Shown: positions 35,649 to 45,524, counted from the first letter of the stretch. The stretch: 64,000 nt of DNA from Bacteroidetes bacterium GWC2_46_850 (GCA_001768325.1 MENQ01000007.1:1-64000), one strand, 5' to 3'. Notes: a model not told the origin generated them from the sequence alone. Numbers and translations: made by a program.

Positions 35649-38168
35649 ATGGAAAAAATAAAAATATCCCTGCTGTTTTTTTTGATTTTCTCTGCAGCCT
35701 ATACCCAGTCTTCCTGGATACGGGTCAATCAGGTGGGTTACCTGGAGGACGATGTGAAAGTCGCCGTCTGGATCAGCAAGGAAAAGAAAACCATCCGTGA
35801 ATTTCAGATAATTGACCCCGATACCCGGAAGATATTGTTCACAGGTTTGGAATCGGATATCCGACAAACCGGAAGACAACCTGCATTCGAATCATCGGCA
35901 CGGCTTAATTTTACTGCCCTCAAAATACCGGGGAGCTATATATTGAAAGCAGACGATACGGAATCTGTGCCTTTCAGCATCGGAAACGATATATATGCAG
36001 GAGCAGCAGATATTCCGTTACAGTATATGCGTCAGCAACGGTGCGGATACAATCCTTTCCTGAAAGATTCATGCCACGTGCACGACGCCATTTCGGTGGG
36101 AGATCCCGATGACAAACGCAACGGATTATATTTCAACACCACAGGCGGATGGCACGATGCATCGGACTATCTGCAATACGTCACCACCTCTGCCAATGCA
36201 GTCTATCAGATGCTTTTCGCATACAGCCGCTATCCCGGATCATTCGGAGATGCGTACGACACAAATGGCAATGAAGGGGCAAACGGGATTCCCGATATTC
36301 TGGATGAAGCCAAATGGGGGTTGGACTGGCTGGTGAAGATGAATCCCGACCCCGACACCTATTTCAATCAGCTGGCCGATGACAGGGATCACATCGGCTT
36401 TACACTACCCAACGAACAGAAGGTAGACTACGGATGGGGGTCGGGAAAAGAACGTCCCCTCTATTTTGTCAGCCCCAAACCCCAGGGGTTGTTCAAATAT
36501 AAAAACAGAAGTACAGGCATGGCTTCCACCTTAGGAAAATATGCTTCTTCATTTTCCCTGGGTGCCAGACTATTGGCTGCTTACTATCCCGAATTTGCCG
36601 GTATACTGGCGCAAAAAGCGAAAGAGGCTTATCGCAAAGGGGTAGATAATCCCGGCGTTTCACAAACAGCACCCGGGGGCGCACCCTACTTTTACGAAGA
36701 GGACAACTGGGCGGATGATATGCAGTTGGCCGCCATGGAAATGCATCAGGCTTCGGGGAAAAAGGAATATCTGACACAAGCCGTCAACTATGGCAGGATG
36801 GAACCCGTGACACCCTGGATGGGGGCCGATTCGGCACGTCACTACCAATGGTATCCATTTGTAAACCTCGCCAATTATCACCTCTCGGCGCAAAACAGCG
36901 ACCTACGCGCAAGAGATGAGTTTGTACGAAATATGAGAACAGGATTGCAGCGGGTGAAAGAACGGGCTGAGGGTGACGCTTTTCTGAATGGAATACCATT
37001 TATATGGTGTTCAAACAACCTCACAGTAGGCTTTATCACACAATGCAGGTTGTATCACGAAATTACCGGAGACGATGCATTTCTAGAAATCGAGACCGCC
37101 ATGCGCGACTGGCTCCTGGGATGTAATCCCTGGGGTACCTCCATGATCGTGGGATACCCGCAACAGGGCGATACGCCGGTCGACCCGCATTCGGCATTTA
37201 CCCATCTTCACCAAATGCCGGTTACTGGCGGCATAGTGGACGGTCCCATTTACAACTCAATATTTAGCAGCCTGATCGGGATTTATCTGGCCAATGCGGA
37301 TGAATATGCCGATCTTCAGTCGGATTACGTGGTGTACCACGATGACTATGCCGACTATTCCACCAATGAACCCACGATGGACGGAACAGCCTCACTGACT
37401 TATTACCTGGGGTATCTGGGCGCACAGGCAAAACAAACAGGTACAAGGATAAACCAACCAACCGTAAGAACTAAACAACCGGTAAGAGATGCAGGCGGCA
37501 TCGTGCGTGGTGATGCATCCACAAAACAGCTCTCCCTTGTTTTTACAGGTCATGAATACGCAGACGGAGCCAATGTGATCCGTGAAGTACTGAAAAAGCA
37601 CCACATCAAAGGGACTTTCTTCCTAACAGGCGATTTTTACAGGAAATACCCTGCTCTTGTACGCAATCTTCAAAAGGAGGGCCATTATATGGGACCACAT
37701 TCCGACAAACATCTCTTGTATGCCGATTGGCAAAATCGCGATTCAACGCTGATCGCCCGCCCCGAATTTGAGAAAGATCTCGACAACAACTACCGGGCAA
37801 TGGAAAAGGGCGGATTAGAGATTGAGTCACCCCGCTATCTGATGCCACCCTACGAATGGTACAACAGAGAGATCAGTGACTGGGCAAAAGCCATGGATGT
37901 GCAGATAGTGAATTTTACGCCGGGCACCACCTCCAACGCCGACTATACGACTCCCGGCATGAAAAACTACCTATCGTCTGAAACAATATATCACAATATT
38001 TTGCAGTACGAAGAAAAGAACAGCCTGAGTGGTTTTATGCTCCTGATCCATATCGGTACCGATCCCACACGAAGCGACAAATTTTATGACTGCCTCGATG
38101 AATTGATCGGTGAATTGAAAAACAGGGAATATAAATTCATAAGGATAGACGGATTGTTGAAAGATTGA
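35649..38168 (+). CDS. GH9 glycosidase fused to CE4-like polysaccharide deacetylase
   Basis: 839 aa secreted enzyme. Signal peptide MEKIKISLLFFLIFSAAYTQ, a CelD-type N-terminal Ig domain (SWIRVNQVGYLEDDVKVAVW, to about residue 105), a GH9 catalytic domain (115-600) with WHDASDY at 168-174 and catalytic Glu at about 574 in TNEPTMDG, then a CE4 NodB-like domain (about 625-835) with HSDKH at 684-688 and YLMPPYEWYN near 730. The usual TFDDG is replaced by FTGHEYADG. GH9 members include cellulases and exo-glucosaminidases; the deacetylase partner favours a GlcNAc-containing substrate. Lies downstream of susCD, after its terminator. Confidence 0.9.
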   Translation: MEKIKISLLFFLIFSAAYTQSSWIRVNQVGYLEDDVKVAVWISKEKKTIREFQIIDPDTRKILFTGLESDIRQTGRQPAFESSARLNFTALKIPGSYILKADDTESVPFSIGNDIYAGAADIPLQYMRQQRCGYNPFLKDSCHVHDAISVGDPDDKRNGLYFNTTGGWHDASDYLQYVTTSANAVYQMLFAYSRYPGSFGDAYDTNGNEGANGIPDILDEAKWGLDWLVKMNPDPDTYFNQLADDRDHIGFTLPNEQKVDYGWGSGKERPLYFVSPKPQGLFKYKNRSTGMASTLGKYASSFSLGARLLAAYYPEFAGILAQKAKEAYRKGVDNPGVSQTAPGGAPYFYEEDNWADDMQLAAMEMHQASGKKEYLTQAVNYGRMEPVTPWMGADSARHYQWYPFVNLANYHLSAQNSDLRARDEFVRNMRTGLQRVKERAEGDAFLNGIPFIWCSNNLTVGFITQCRLYHEITGDDAFLEIETAMRDWLLGCNPWGTSMIVGYPQQGDTPVDPHSAFTHLHQMPVTGGIVDGPIYNSIFSSLIGIYLANADEYADLQSDYVVYHDDYADYSTNEPTMDGTASLTYYLGYLGAQAKQTGTRINQPTVRTKQPVRDAGGIVRGDASTKQLSLVFTGHEYADGANVIREVLKKHHIKGTFFLTGDFYRKYPALVRNLQKEGHYMGPHSDKHLLYADWQNRDSTLIARPEFEKDLDNNYRAMEKGGLEIESPRYLMPPYEWYNREISDWAKAMDVQIVNFTPGTTSNADYTTPGMKNYLSSETIYHNILQYEEKNSLSGFMLLIHIGTDPTRSDKFYDCLDELIGELKNREYKFIRIDGLLKD

Positions 38169-38197
38169 TACGATTCACCTATTTTTTCTATTTTTGT
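38166..38197 (+). promoter_or_regulatory. Putative promoter of the amidase-like gene
   Basis: TTG (38166-38168, overlapping the GH9 stop) and TATTTTTG (38190-38197), spaced by 21 bp, match the Bacteroidetes -33/-7 pattern. The gene's ATG is at 38234. Confidence 0.5.
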
Positions 38198-38233
38198 AAA
38201 AGTCAACACACAATTCAAAAGCTTCGGTATCCA

Positions 38234-41200
38234 ATGAAGAAATCCGTTTTTATCGCTTGCATGCTTGCCATTGCCTTCGCTTCATCTTCGCAGAATCTTC
38301 AAACGGATTCACTGAAATACAAACTGGGCAGATCACTCACAAATATTTACCGCGAAACAATGCTGCGGCCGGGAAGGGTGACGGTGGACAGCATCGCGGC
38401 AAACGACCGGAAAAAGCGTATCGCATTGCATACCAGCCTCTCGCTTTCCTATCTCCCCATGCGGGAACATACCGTTCAGCTCATCTACGACAGCGTACGG
38501 TTTCATCTGCCAGCAAAACAAAAAAAATACCAGATCGCCGTCATCACCGACGACCAGGAGATCAGCCTTCTGGTGCCCAATTTCCACAGGGACAAACAAC
38601 GGGACAAAAACAGGATCATTGCCCATAAAATAAAAACGCCACTGGTGACAGACATCTCTGCCCCAGCCGGCACTTTCAGCAAGGGGTTGCAAAATAACCA
38701 CATCGCCCTCTGGCAGAGCCACGGATGGTATTACGAACAGAAGCTGGGACGGTGGGAGTGGCAACGGGCACGCATCTTCCAGACAGTAGAGGACCTCTAC
38801 ACCCAGAGCTACGTGCTACCCTTCTTGGTGCCGATGCTGGAAAATGCAGGCGCCAACGTGCTGCTTCCCCGGGAAAGGGACTACAACAAAACGGAATTGA
38901 TCATCGACAACGACGACCGCATAAGAGAAGGCGGATTCAACTATTCAGACAAATATGATAATTCCCAATATAGTGAAACAAACGGAAAAGAAACATGGAG
39001 CAACACCGGTATAGCCGGTTTTGCCAATCCCCGGGATCGATATCTGGAGGGTGAAAATCCTTTCCGGATGGGCACAGCCAGGCAGGTACGGACGACAAAT
39101 CGCGGGAAAGAGAGTATCGCAGCCTGGCATCCCAATATTCCCGCAAAAGGGAAATATGGTGTTTATGTCTCCTATCAGACCGTAAAAAACAGCAGCGACG
39201 ATGCACTGTACAGCGTCCATCACGCCGGTGGAAAAACCGATTTCCGTGTGAACCAGCAGATGGGGGGCGGCACCTGGATCTTCCTGGGGTATTTCGACTT
39301 TGAAAAGGGTACAACCCACCAGATCATCCTCTCCAACAAAAGCAGCCGCAACGGAAAAATCGTGACCGCCGACGCAGTAAAGATCGGCGGCGGAATGGGC
39401 AACATTGCCCGGATGCCCCATCCGGGAGGCTTTGAAGCGGAGAACACCAAAAGTTCCGATAACCCGACAAAAAAAAAGACCCTTGTTTCACAGATACGTT
39501 ACGCACCGGAAATCAGCGGCTACCCCCGATACGCCGAGGGAGCGCGCTACTGGATGCAGTGGGCCGGGGTGCCCGACACGATATACAACCGCACCGAAGG
39601 AAAGAACGACTACACCGACGACTATGCATCCCGGGGTGCCTGGGTAAACTGGCTGGCGGGAGGATCCCCGGTGCTGCCCAAAAAAGAGGGGCTCCACATC
39701 CCGGTGGACCTGGCCTTTGCATTCCACACCGATGCGGGCACCTTCTGGGGTGATACCATTGTGGGAACACTCGGCATCTACATGACACACCACAACAACG
39801 AGCGGTTCGAAAATGGACGTTCGCGGTGGGCTTCCCGTGATCTCACCGAGCTGGTGATGGAAGAGATCGTGAACGATATCCGTCGCGACTTTGAACCGGA
39901 CTGGACCCGGCGGCATCTCTGGAACCGCTCCTATGCTGAAGCACGCATGCCCAACGTGCCGACCATGCTGCTGGAGCTGCTCTCTCATCAGAACTTTGCC
40001 GATATGCGCTACGGCCTCGATCCCACTTTCCGGTTTACCGTCAGCCGCTCCATTTACAAGGGTATGTTGAAATTTCTCGCAACCCAGTACAATCGTCCGT
40101 ATGTGGTACAACCGCTGCCGGTGAAGGAGTTCTCCGCCCGTTTCAGCAGTGAAACGCAAGTGAACCTATCCTGGCAACCCACACCCGATCCAGCGGAGCC
40201 CACCGCCCTGCCCGACCGGTACGTGATCTATACCCGCCTGAACGGAGGAGGTTTCGACAATGGGGTCGTGGTCAATGACCCCAACCTGGCATTACCCATA
40301 ATGAAAGACAGCATCTACAGTTTTCGGGTGATCGCTGTCAATGAGGGGGGACGCAGCTTCCCCTCCGAAATACTCTCCATCTGCCGCAGATCGGACCAAA
40401 AAGGAGAAGTACTGATTGTAAACGGATTTACCCGTGTCTCCGCACCGTTCAGCTTCACCACTTCCGAAGACAGCATAGCCGGCTTCTCAGGAAGCGTGGA
40501 CAATGGCGTGCCTTATCTGGCCGATCACCATTTTATCGGGCAGATGCACGAATTCCGGCGCATCATCCCCTGGATGGACGACGATGCCGCGGGCTTCGGC
40601 GACAGCCATGCGAACTACGAAACCACGACCATCGCCGGCAACACGTTCGATTACCCCTTTGTACACGGGCAGGCTTTTGCGGCTGCAGGATATTCTTTTG
40701 TTTCCGCGGCCGCAGATGCGGTGGAAAGCGGTATCGTGAGCCTGACAGATTACATAACGGTGGACTGGATCCTGGGCAAGCAGCGGGAATGGAGCATGGC
40801 CCGGGGAGCAAAACCGCCGCAATACAAAACTTTTTCCAAAAAGAAACAGCAGGCAATCACCGACTTCTGCAATGGCGGTGGAAATATCATCGTGAGCGGC
40901 GCCTTCGTCGGCAGCGACCTGTGGGACAACCCACGTGCTACAAAAGAAGACCGCGCGTGGGCACAACAAACCCTCAAATACAAATGGAGAAACAACAACG
41001 GTGCTGTCACAGGACAGATTAAAGCCGTACCCTCTCCGTTTCCCGCCATACAGGGGACATACCTTTACTACAATGAGCTGAACAGTGAAAGTTATGTGGT
41101 GGAAAATCCCGACGCACTGGAGCCAGCCGATGAAAATGGATTCACCATCTTCCGCTACACGGAGAACAACCTGAGTGCAGGGTTACTCTACAAGGGTGAA

Positions 41201-41299
41201 AAATACAGCACCTGTATCCTTGGTTTCCCAATAGAAGCAGTAAAAGAACAGGAAAAACGAAATGAATTGATCAAAAACATAATGAAAATATTAGAATAA
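38234..41299 (+). CDS. Amidase_3-like protein with golvesin-like insert and Fn3
   Basis: 1021 aa from ATG 38234 (MKKSVFIACMLAIAFASSSQ is a signal peptide). A split N-acetylmuramoyl-L-alanine amidase-like catalytic module: QSHGWYYEQ near residue 163, later LAFAFHTDAGTFWG near 496 and LLELLSHQNFADMRYGLDP near 576. Between these lies a golvesin C-terminal-like beta domain (about 258-391). A fibronectin-III-like stretch (LPDRYVIYTRLNGGGFDNG) and a C-terminal flavodoxin-like/glutamine-amidotransferase-like part follow. Relatives are often annotated xanthan lyase, but the metal ligands argue for peptide-glycan amidase. Its position before the MurNAc operon fits peptidoglycan breakdown. Confidence 0.75.
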   Translation: MKKSVFIACMLAIAFASSSQNLQTDSLKYKLGRSLTNIYRETMLRPGRVTVDSIAANDRKKRIALHTSLSLSYLPMREHTVQLIYDSVRFHLPAKQKKYQIAVITDDQEISLLVPNFHRDKQRDKNRIIAHKIKTPLVTDISAPAGTFSKGLQNNHIALWQSHGWYYEQKLGRWEWQRARIFQTVEDLYTQSYVLPFLVPMLENAGANVLLPRERDYNKTELIIDNDDRIREGGFNYSDKYDNSQYSETNGKETWSNTGIAGFANPRDRYLEGENPFRMGTARQVRTTNRGKESIAAWHPNIPAKGKYGVYVSYQTVKNSSDDALYSVHHAGGKTDFRVNQQMGGGTWIFLGYFDFEKGTTHQIILSNKSSRNGKIVTADAVKIGGGMGNIARMPHPGGFEAENTKSSDNPTKKKTLVSQIRYAPEISGYPRYAEGARYWMQWAGVPDTIYNRTEGKNDYTDDYASRGAWVNWLAGGSPVLPKKEGLHIPVDLAFAFHTDAGTFWGDTIVGTLGIYMTHHNNERFENGRSRWASRDLTELVMEEIVNDIRRDFEPDWTRRHLWNRSYAEARMPNVPTMLLELLSHQNFADMRYGLDPTFRFTVSRSIYKGMLKFLATQYNRPYVVQPLPVKEFSARFSSETQVNLSWQPTPDPAEPTALPDRYVIYTRLNGGGFDNGVVVNDPNLALPIMKDSIYSFRVIAVNEGGRSFPSEILSICRRSDQKGEVLIVNGFTRVSAPFSFTTSEDSIAGFSGSVDNGVPYLADHHFIGQMHEFRRIIPWMDDDAAGFGDSHANYETTTIAGNTFDYPFVHGQAFAAAGYSFVSAAADAVESGIVSLTDYITVDWILGKQREWSMARGAKPPQYKTFSKKKQQAITDFCNGGGNIIVSGAFVGSDLWDNPRATKEDRAWAQQTLKYKWRNNNGAVTGQIKAVPSPFPAIQGTYLYYNELNSESYVVENPDALEPADENGFTIFRYTENNLSAGLLYKGEKYSTCILGFPIEAVKEQEKRNELIKNIMKILE

Positions 41300-41359
41300 A
41301 TTACAAAAGCTGAAAGTTATCCTGCAAACCGCTGCTTTTAACAATACTCAAGTTACAAA

Positions 41360-41394
41360 GCTGAACGCTGATAGCTGAACGCTGATAGCTAAAA
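41360..41394. repeat. Heptamer tandem repeat before the GT2 gene
   Basis: Two exact copies of the 14-mer GCTGAACGCTGATA (41360-41373, 41374-41387) followed by GCTAAAA, four bases before the ATG of the GT2 gene. Same repeat family as at 26428-26462. Confidence 0.85.
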
Positions 41395-41398
41395 ATTT

Positions 41399-42853
41399 AT
41401 GAAAAAAATAGACGCTTTTATTCTCTTCACAGAGCCCGAACAGGCAAAAAAAACAGTCGATGAGCTTCGCCAGTCGGAGTCGGTCGACAAGATATGGCTC
41501 CTTACACCCGAAGAAAGCAAAGAGACGATCAAAGGGTGTAAAAATATCCTCATCGACAGCCTGTACAGTAGTGCCACAATCCGAAAGATCGCACAGAAAT
41601 CGAAAGCAGACTATACGCTCATCTACCAGAAATCGACGGTACTCAAACCGGGCTATTTTGCCCTTGAACGGATGATCCGCATTGCAGAAGACACGGCGGC
41701 AGGTATGGTCTATGCCGATTATTATGCCATCGTGGGCGATGAAAAAAAGAACCACCCGGTGATCGACTACCAGGAGGGCAGCCTACGCGACGACTTCAAC
41801 TTTGGCTCGTTGCTGTGCTACAACACAACAGCACTGAAGAAGGCGGCAAAACGGATGAAAAACGAAACCTATCAATTTGCCGGACTGTACGACCTGCGGC
41901 TGAAAGTCTCTCAAAAGCATCCGCTGGTACATATCAGCGAGTACCTCTACACCGAGATTGAAGCGGATACCCGGGTATCGGGACAGAAAATATTCGATTA
42001 TGTGGATCCCAAAAACAGGCAGCTTCAGCTGGAGATGGAGCAGGCCTGCACCCAACATCTGAAAGATGTGGGTGCGTGGCTGGAGCCCAAATTCAAAACC
42101 ATTGAATTCGAGAAGGGCAGCTTTGCTGTGGAGGCATCGGTGATCATACCGGTACGCAACCGCATCAAAACCATCCGCGATGCCATCGCCTCGGTGCTCA
42201 AACAAGAAACAAGCTTTCCTTTTAACCTGATCGTCATCGACAACCACTCTACCGACGGCACCACCGAGGCCATTGACGGATTTAAAAGCGACGGGCGACT
42301 CATACATCTTGTCCCGGAGAGAGACGACCTGGGTATCGGCGGCTGCTGGAACATGGGCGTACACCACCCTCAATGCGGAAAGTTTGCCGTGCAGCTTGAC
42401 AGCGACGACGTCTACAGCGGCGTGGATACGTTGCAGCAGATCGTGAACGCCTTCTACGAGCAACAGTGCGCCATGGTGGTGGGAACCTACCAGATGACCA
42501 ACTTCAACATGGAGATGATCCCTCCCGGCATCATCGATCACCGGGAGTGGACACCCGACAACGGTAGAAACAATGCCCTGCGCATCAACGGCCTGGGTGC
42601 ACCGCGTGCTTTCTACACACCCGTACTGCGGGAGATCAAGGTGCCCAACACCAGCTACGGCGAGGATTATGCACTGGGACTGAATATTTCCCGCCACTAC
42701 CAGATCGGTCGCATCTACGATGTACTCTACCTCTGCCGCCGCTGGGAGGACAACTCAGATGCTTCACTCGACATCGTGAAAATGAACGGACATAACCTCT
42801 ATAAAGACAGGATCAGAACATGGGAAATCCAGGCGAGACAGAAATTAAAATAA
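41399..42853 (+). CDS. GT2-family glycosyltransferase
   Basis: 484 aa. An N-terminal nucleotide-sugar-like half (MKKIDAFILFTEPEQAKKTV, to about residue 230) is followed by a GT-A domain: ASVIIPVRNRIKTIRDAIAS, VIDNHSTDGTTEAIDGF and the metal-binding LDSDDVYSGVD. No signal or membrane segment. It probably transfers a sugar in the cytoplasm, perhaps to an envelope glycan. The start codon lies beside the heptamer repeats. The SpoIID/LytB gene overlaps its end by 34 bp, so the two are likely coupled and this is the first gene of the amino-sugar recycling run. Confidence 0.88.
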   Translation: MKKIDAFILFTEPEQAKKTVDELRQSESVDKIWLLTPEESKETIKGCKNILIDSLYSSATIRKIAQKSKADYTLIYQKSTVLKPGYFALERMIRIAEDTAAGMVYADYYAIVGDEKKNHPVIDYQEGSLRDDFNFGSLLCYNTTALKKAAKRMKNETYQFAGLYDLRLKVSQKHPLVHISEYLYTEIEADTRVSGQKIFDYVDPKNRQLQLEMEQACTQHLKDVGAWLEPKFKTIEFEKGSFAVEASVIIPVRNRIKTIRDAIASVLKQETSFPFNLIVIDNHSTDGTTEAIDGFKSDGRLIHLVPERDDLGIGGCWNMGVHHPQCGKFAVQLDSDDVYSGVDTLQQIVNAFYEQQCAMVVGTYQMTNFNMEMIPPGIIDHREWTPDNGRNNALRINGLGAPRAFYTPVLREIKVPNTSYGEDYALGLNISRHYQIGRIYDVLYLCRRWEDNSDASLDIVKMNGHNLYKDRIRTWEIQARQKLK

Positions 42854-44163
42854 GAGAACCTCTCATTCAGGTGGGAATCCTCCAGGAGCAACCTCAAATA
42901 AGCTTCACCCTGCTCACCGACTACAGACTGGGAGGAAAACCGATCCTCCGGGGCGACTATTTGGTGAAAATGGCCGACGGGATGATCCGCTTCAACGGAG
43001 AAACCTACACCGAAATAACCTTTGAATCGAATCAGTTTCACGATGAGGCATTCGAGTTGAAGGAGGTGGTGATTGGTGTGGGCTTTCACTGGGAACGCAA
43101 GGAAAACCAACGTTTCCAGGGCAGTTTGAAGTTTATCTGCGGTAATAAGGGAATCACCGCCATTAACATCGTCTCCCTGGAGGATTACCTCAAGAGCGTC
43201 ATTTCATCAGAGATGAGTGCCACCAGTTCCGAAGAGCTGCTGAAGACACACGCCGTGATCTCCCGAAGCTGGCTGCTGGCGCAGATGCAAAAAAACAAAG
43301 AGATCAGGAACGACTATCATACCTCCTTTGTATCGGCCGGTGAGATCGTTCGCTGGTACGACCGCGAAGACCACGCCCTGTTCGATGTCTGTGCCGATGA
43401 CCATTGTCAGCGCTACCAGGGCATCACGCGACAAACCACCGCATTGGTGAACAAGGCGATTGATGAAACCCGTGGACAGGTGGTCGCCTACGGTGATACC
43501 CTCTGCGACGCCCGTTTCTCAAAGTGCTGCGGCGGCGTGATGGAGACATTCGAAAATGTGTGGGAGCCCATCCCGCATCCATACCTCGTGGGAAAACCCG
43601 ATTTCAAGGAGAACACTCCCCTGCCCGATCTGACTGTGGAGGAGCATGCCCGGGCATGGATTCACTCCGCTCCGCAGGCCTTCTGCAACACCACAGATGC
43701 AGACGTGCTCAGGCAGGTGCTGAACGACTACGACCAGGAGACAGCCGACTTCTATCGTTGGAAGGTGGTGTACTCCCAAAGCGAACTGAGTACCCTCATC
43801 AAGGAACGTTCCGGCATCGATTACGGAGAGATCATCGCCCTGGAACCTCTCGAACGGGGCAGCTCGGGACGGATCATCCGGCTCAGGATCATCGGCAGCC
43901 AGCGGGTGATGACCATCGGCAAGGAGCTGGAGATCCGCCGTACCCTCTCCCGCTCTCACCTCTATAGCTCCGCCTTCGTGGTGGACGCGGAAAAAGAGAA
44001 CAACGAGGGGATCCCGCAGCAGTTCACACTCACTGGCGCCGGCTGGGGCCACGGCGTGGGTCTCTGTCAGATAGGGGCAGCCATGATGGCGGAGAAGGGA
44101 TATCGCCACGATCAGATATTGACGCACTATTTCCCCCAGACAAAATTGGTCCACTATTATTGA
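42820..44163 (+). CDS. SpoIID/LytB-domain protein
   Basis: 447 aa. Family landmarks: SVISSEMSATSSEELLKTHA with VISRSWLLAQ, then CDARFSKCCGGVMETFENVW and GWGHGVGLCQIGAAMMAEKG near the C-terminus. SpoIID is a lytic transglycosylase acting on denuded (stem-less) glycan strands, and LytB is an amidase enhancer; this would produce amino-sugar fragments from peptidoglycan. No clear signal peptide, so export or cytoplasmic action is uncertain. The 34-bp overlap with the GT2 gene is unusual. AmpG follows by 39 bp. Confidence 0.88.
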   Translation: MGNPGETEIKIREPLIQVGILQEQPQISFTLLTDYRLGGKPILRGDYLVKMADGMIRFNGETYTEITFESNQFHDEAFELKEVVIGVGFHWERKENQRFQGSLKFICGNKGITAINIVSLEDYLKSVISSEMSATSSEELLKTHAVISRSWLLAQMQKNKEIRNDYHTSFVSAGEIVRWYDREDHALFDVCADDHCQRYQGITRQTTALVNKAIDETRGQVVAYGDTLCDARFSKCCGGVMETFENVWEPIPHPYLVGKPDFKENTPLPDLTVEEHARAWIHSAPQAFCNTTDADVLRQVLNDYDQETADFYRWKVVYSQSELSTLIKERSGIDYGEIIALEPLERGSSGRIIRLRIIGSQRVMTIGKELEIRRTLSRSHLYSSAFVVDAEKENNEGIPQQFTLTGAGWGHGVGLCQIGAAMMAEKGYRHDQILTHYFPQTKLVHYY

Positions 44164-44202
44164 CAAAGCAGCAAAAACTGGCTCACACAACACAAACAAA
44201 AT

Positions 44203-45498
44203 ATGAACAAACAAAAGAAAGTCACATTCCGCAACCCCTGGGCATGGATACCCACCCTCTATTTTGCGGAAGGACTGCCCTATGTGGCGGTGATGACCGT
44301 CTCGGTGATCATGTACAAACGTTTTGGCCTCTCCAACACAGAAATAGCCCTCTACACAAGCTGGTTATACCTTCCCTGGGTGATCAAACCCTTCTGGAGC
44401 CCGTTTGTGGATATCCTGAAAACCAAACGGTGGTGGATCGTCTCGATGCAATTGCTGATTGGCGCCGGCCTGGCAGGTGTGGCCTTTACCCTGCCCACAC
44501 CCTTCTACCTGCAGGCATCGCTGGCATTCTTCTGGTTGATGGCTTTCAGCTCGGCTACACACGACATCGCCGCAGACGGCTTTTACATGCTGGCACTCGA
44601 CGATTCACAGCAGTCCTTTTTCGTGGGAATACGCAGCACGTTCTACCGCCTGGCCTCAATCACCGGACAGGGACTATTGATCATCCTGGCCGGGTTCCTG
44701 GAAAAATCGACCGGCAGAATCCCCTTTGCCTGGAGCATCACCTTCTTTATTCTGGCAGGACTCTTCCTGCTCTTTTTCGTATACCATCGCTTTGTACTGC
44801 CCTACCCGCCCGCCGATACCGGCAAGACAGCCTTTACGCCCAGGGAGGTGATGACTGAATTTGGCAATACCTTCAAATCTTTTTTCACGAAAAAGGGAAT
44901 CGGACTGGCCATTGCCTTTATGCTGCTCTACCGGCTTGCCGAAGCCATGCTCATCAAGCTGGCTTCTCCATTTTTACTGGACAGCCGCGATGTGGGAGGA
45001 CTGGGACTGAGCACCTCCGAGGTGGGCATCACCTACGGCACGGTGGGCGTGATCTCGCTCACCCTGGGAGGCATCATCGGCGGTATCGTGGCATCAAGGC
45101 AAGGGCTGAAACAGTGGCTCTGGCCCATGGCCGTGGCCATCACCCTGCCCAACGCGGCCTACCTGCTGCTGGCAATTTATCAGCCCGAAAACTTTATCTG
45201 GGTGAATGTGGCAGTAGCCATTGAACAGTTTGGATATGGATTTGGCTTTACAGCATACATGCTCTACCTGATTTACTTCTCACAGGGGGAACACAAGACA
45301 GCGCACTACTCCATCTGCACTGGGTTCATGGCACTGGGGATGATGCTGCCGGGTATGGCTGCCGGATGGATACAGGAACAGCTGGGCTATGAAAGTTTTT
45401 TTAGATTTATCATGCTGGCTATTGTCCCCACCCTCCTGCTAATACCGTTCATGAAAGTGGATCCCGACTTTGGCAGATCGAAAAAGACAAACGGATAA
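44203..45498 (+). CDS. ampG: AmpG-like MFS muropeptide permease
   Basis: 431 aa, about 12 membrane segments. FAEGLPYVAVMTVSVIMYKR and TEIALYTSWLYLPWVIKPFW are AmpG-type; ATHDIAADGFYMLALDDSQQ follows in the central loop. AmpG imports anhydro-muropeptides or GlcNAc-anhMurNAc into the cytoplasm in exchange for protons. It lies between the SpoIID/LytB and NamZ-like genes, so transport of recycled cell-wall fragments is well supported. Some MFS sugar permeases look similar, but the neighbours favour AmpG. Confidence 0.9.
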   Translation: MNKQKKVTFRNPWAWIPTLYFAEGLPYVAVMTVSVIMYKRFGLSNTEIALYTSWLYLPWVIKPFWSPFVDILKTKRWWIVSMQLLIGAGLAGVAFTLPTPFYLQASLAFFWLMAFSSATHDIAADGFYMLALDDSQQSFFVGIRSTFYRLASITGQGLLIILAGFLEKSTGRIPFAWSITFFILAGLFLLFFVYHRFVLPYPPADTGKTAFTPREVMTEFGNTFKSFFTKKGIGLAIAFMLLYRLAEAMLIKLASPFLLDSRDVGGLGLSTSEVGITYGTVGVISLTLGGIIGGIVASRQGLKQWLWPMAVAITLPNAAYLLLAIYQPENFIWVNVAVAIEQFGYGFGFTAYMLYLIYFSQGEHKTAHYSICTGFMALGMMLPGMAAGWIQEQLGYESFFRFIMLAIVPTLLLIPFMKVDPDFGRSKKTNG

Positions 45499-45524
45499 AA
45501 TAAACAATTACAAAACACAAGCTT

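Noticed and set aside
39488-40159. 223-codon minus-strand open frame inside the amidase-like gene
   Set aside because: Antisense to coding sequence with clear family motifs; composition typical of a shadow.
41783-42697. 304-codon minus-strand open frame opposite the GT2 gene
   Set aside because: Shadow of the GT2 reading frame; no domain or start context.
43524-43967. 147-codon plus-strand frame inside the SpoIID/LytB gene
   Set aside because: Out-of-frame reading of conserved SpoIID sequence; Arg/Gly-rich shadow.
44160-44858. 232-codon plus-strand frame overlapping ampG
   Set aside because: His/Arg/Pro-rich out-of-frame translation of ampG; rejected.
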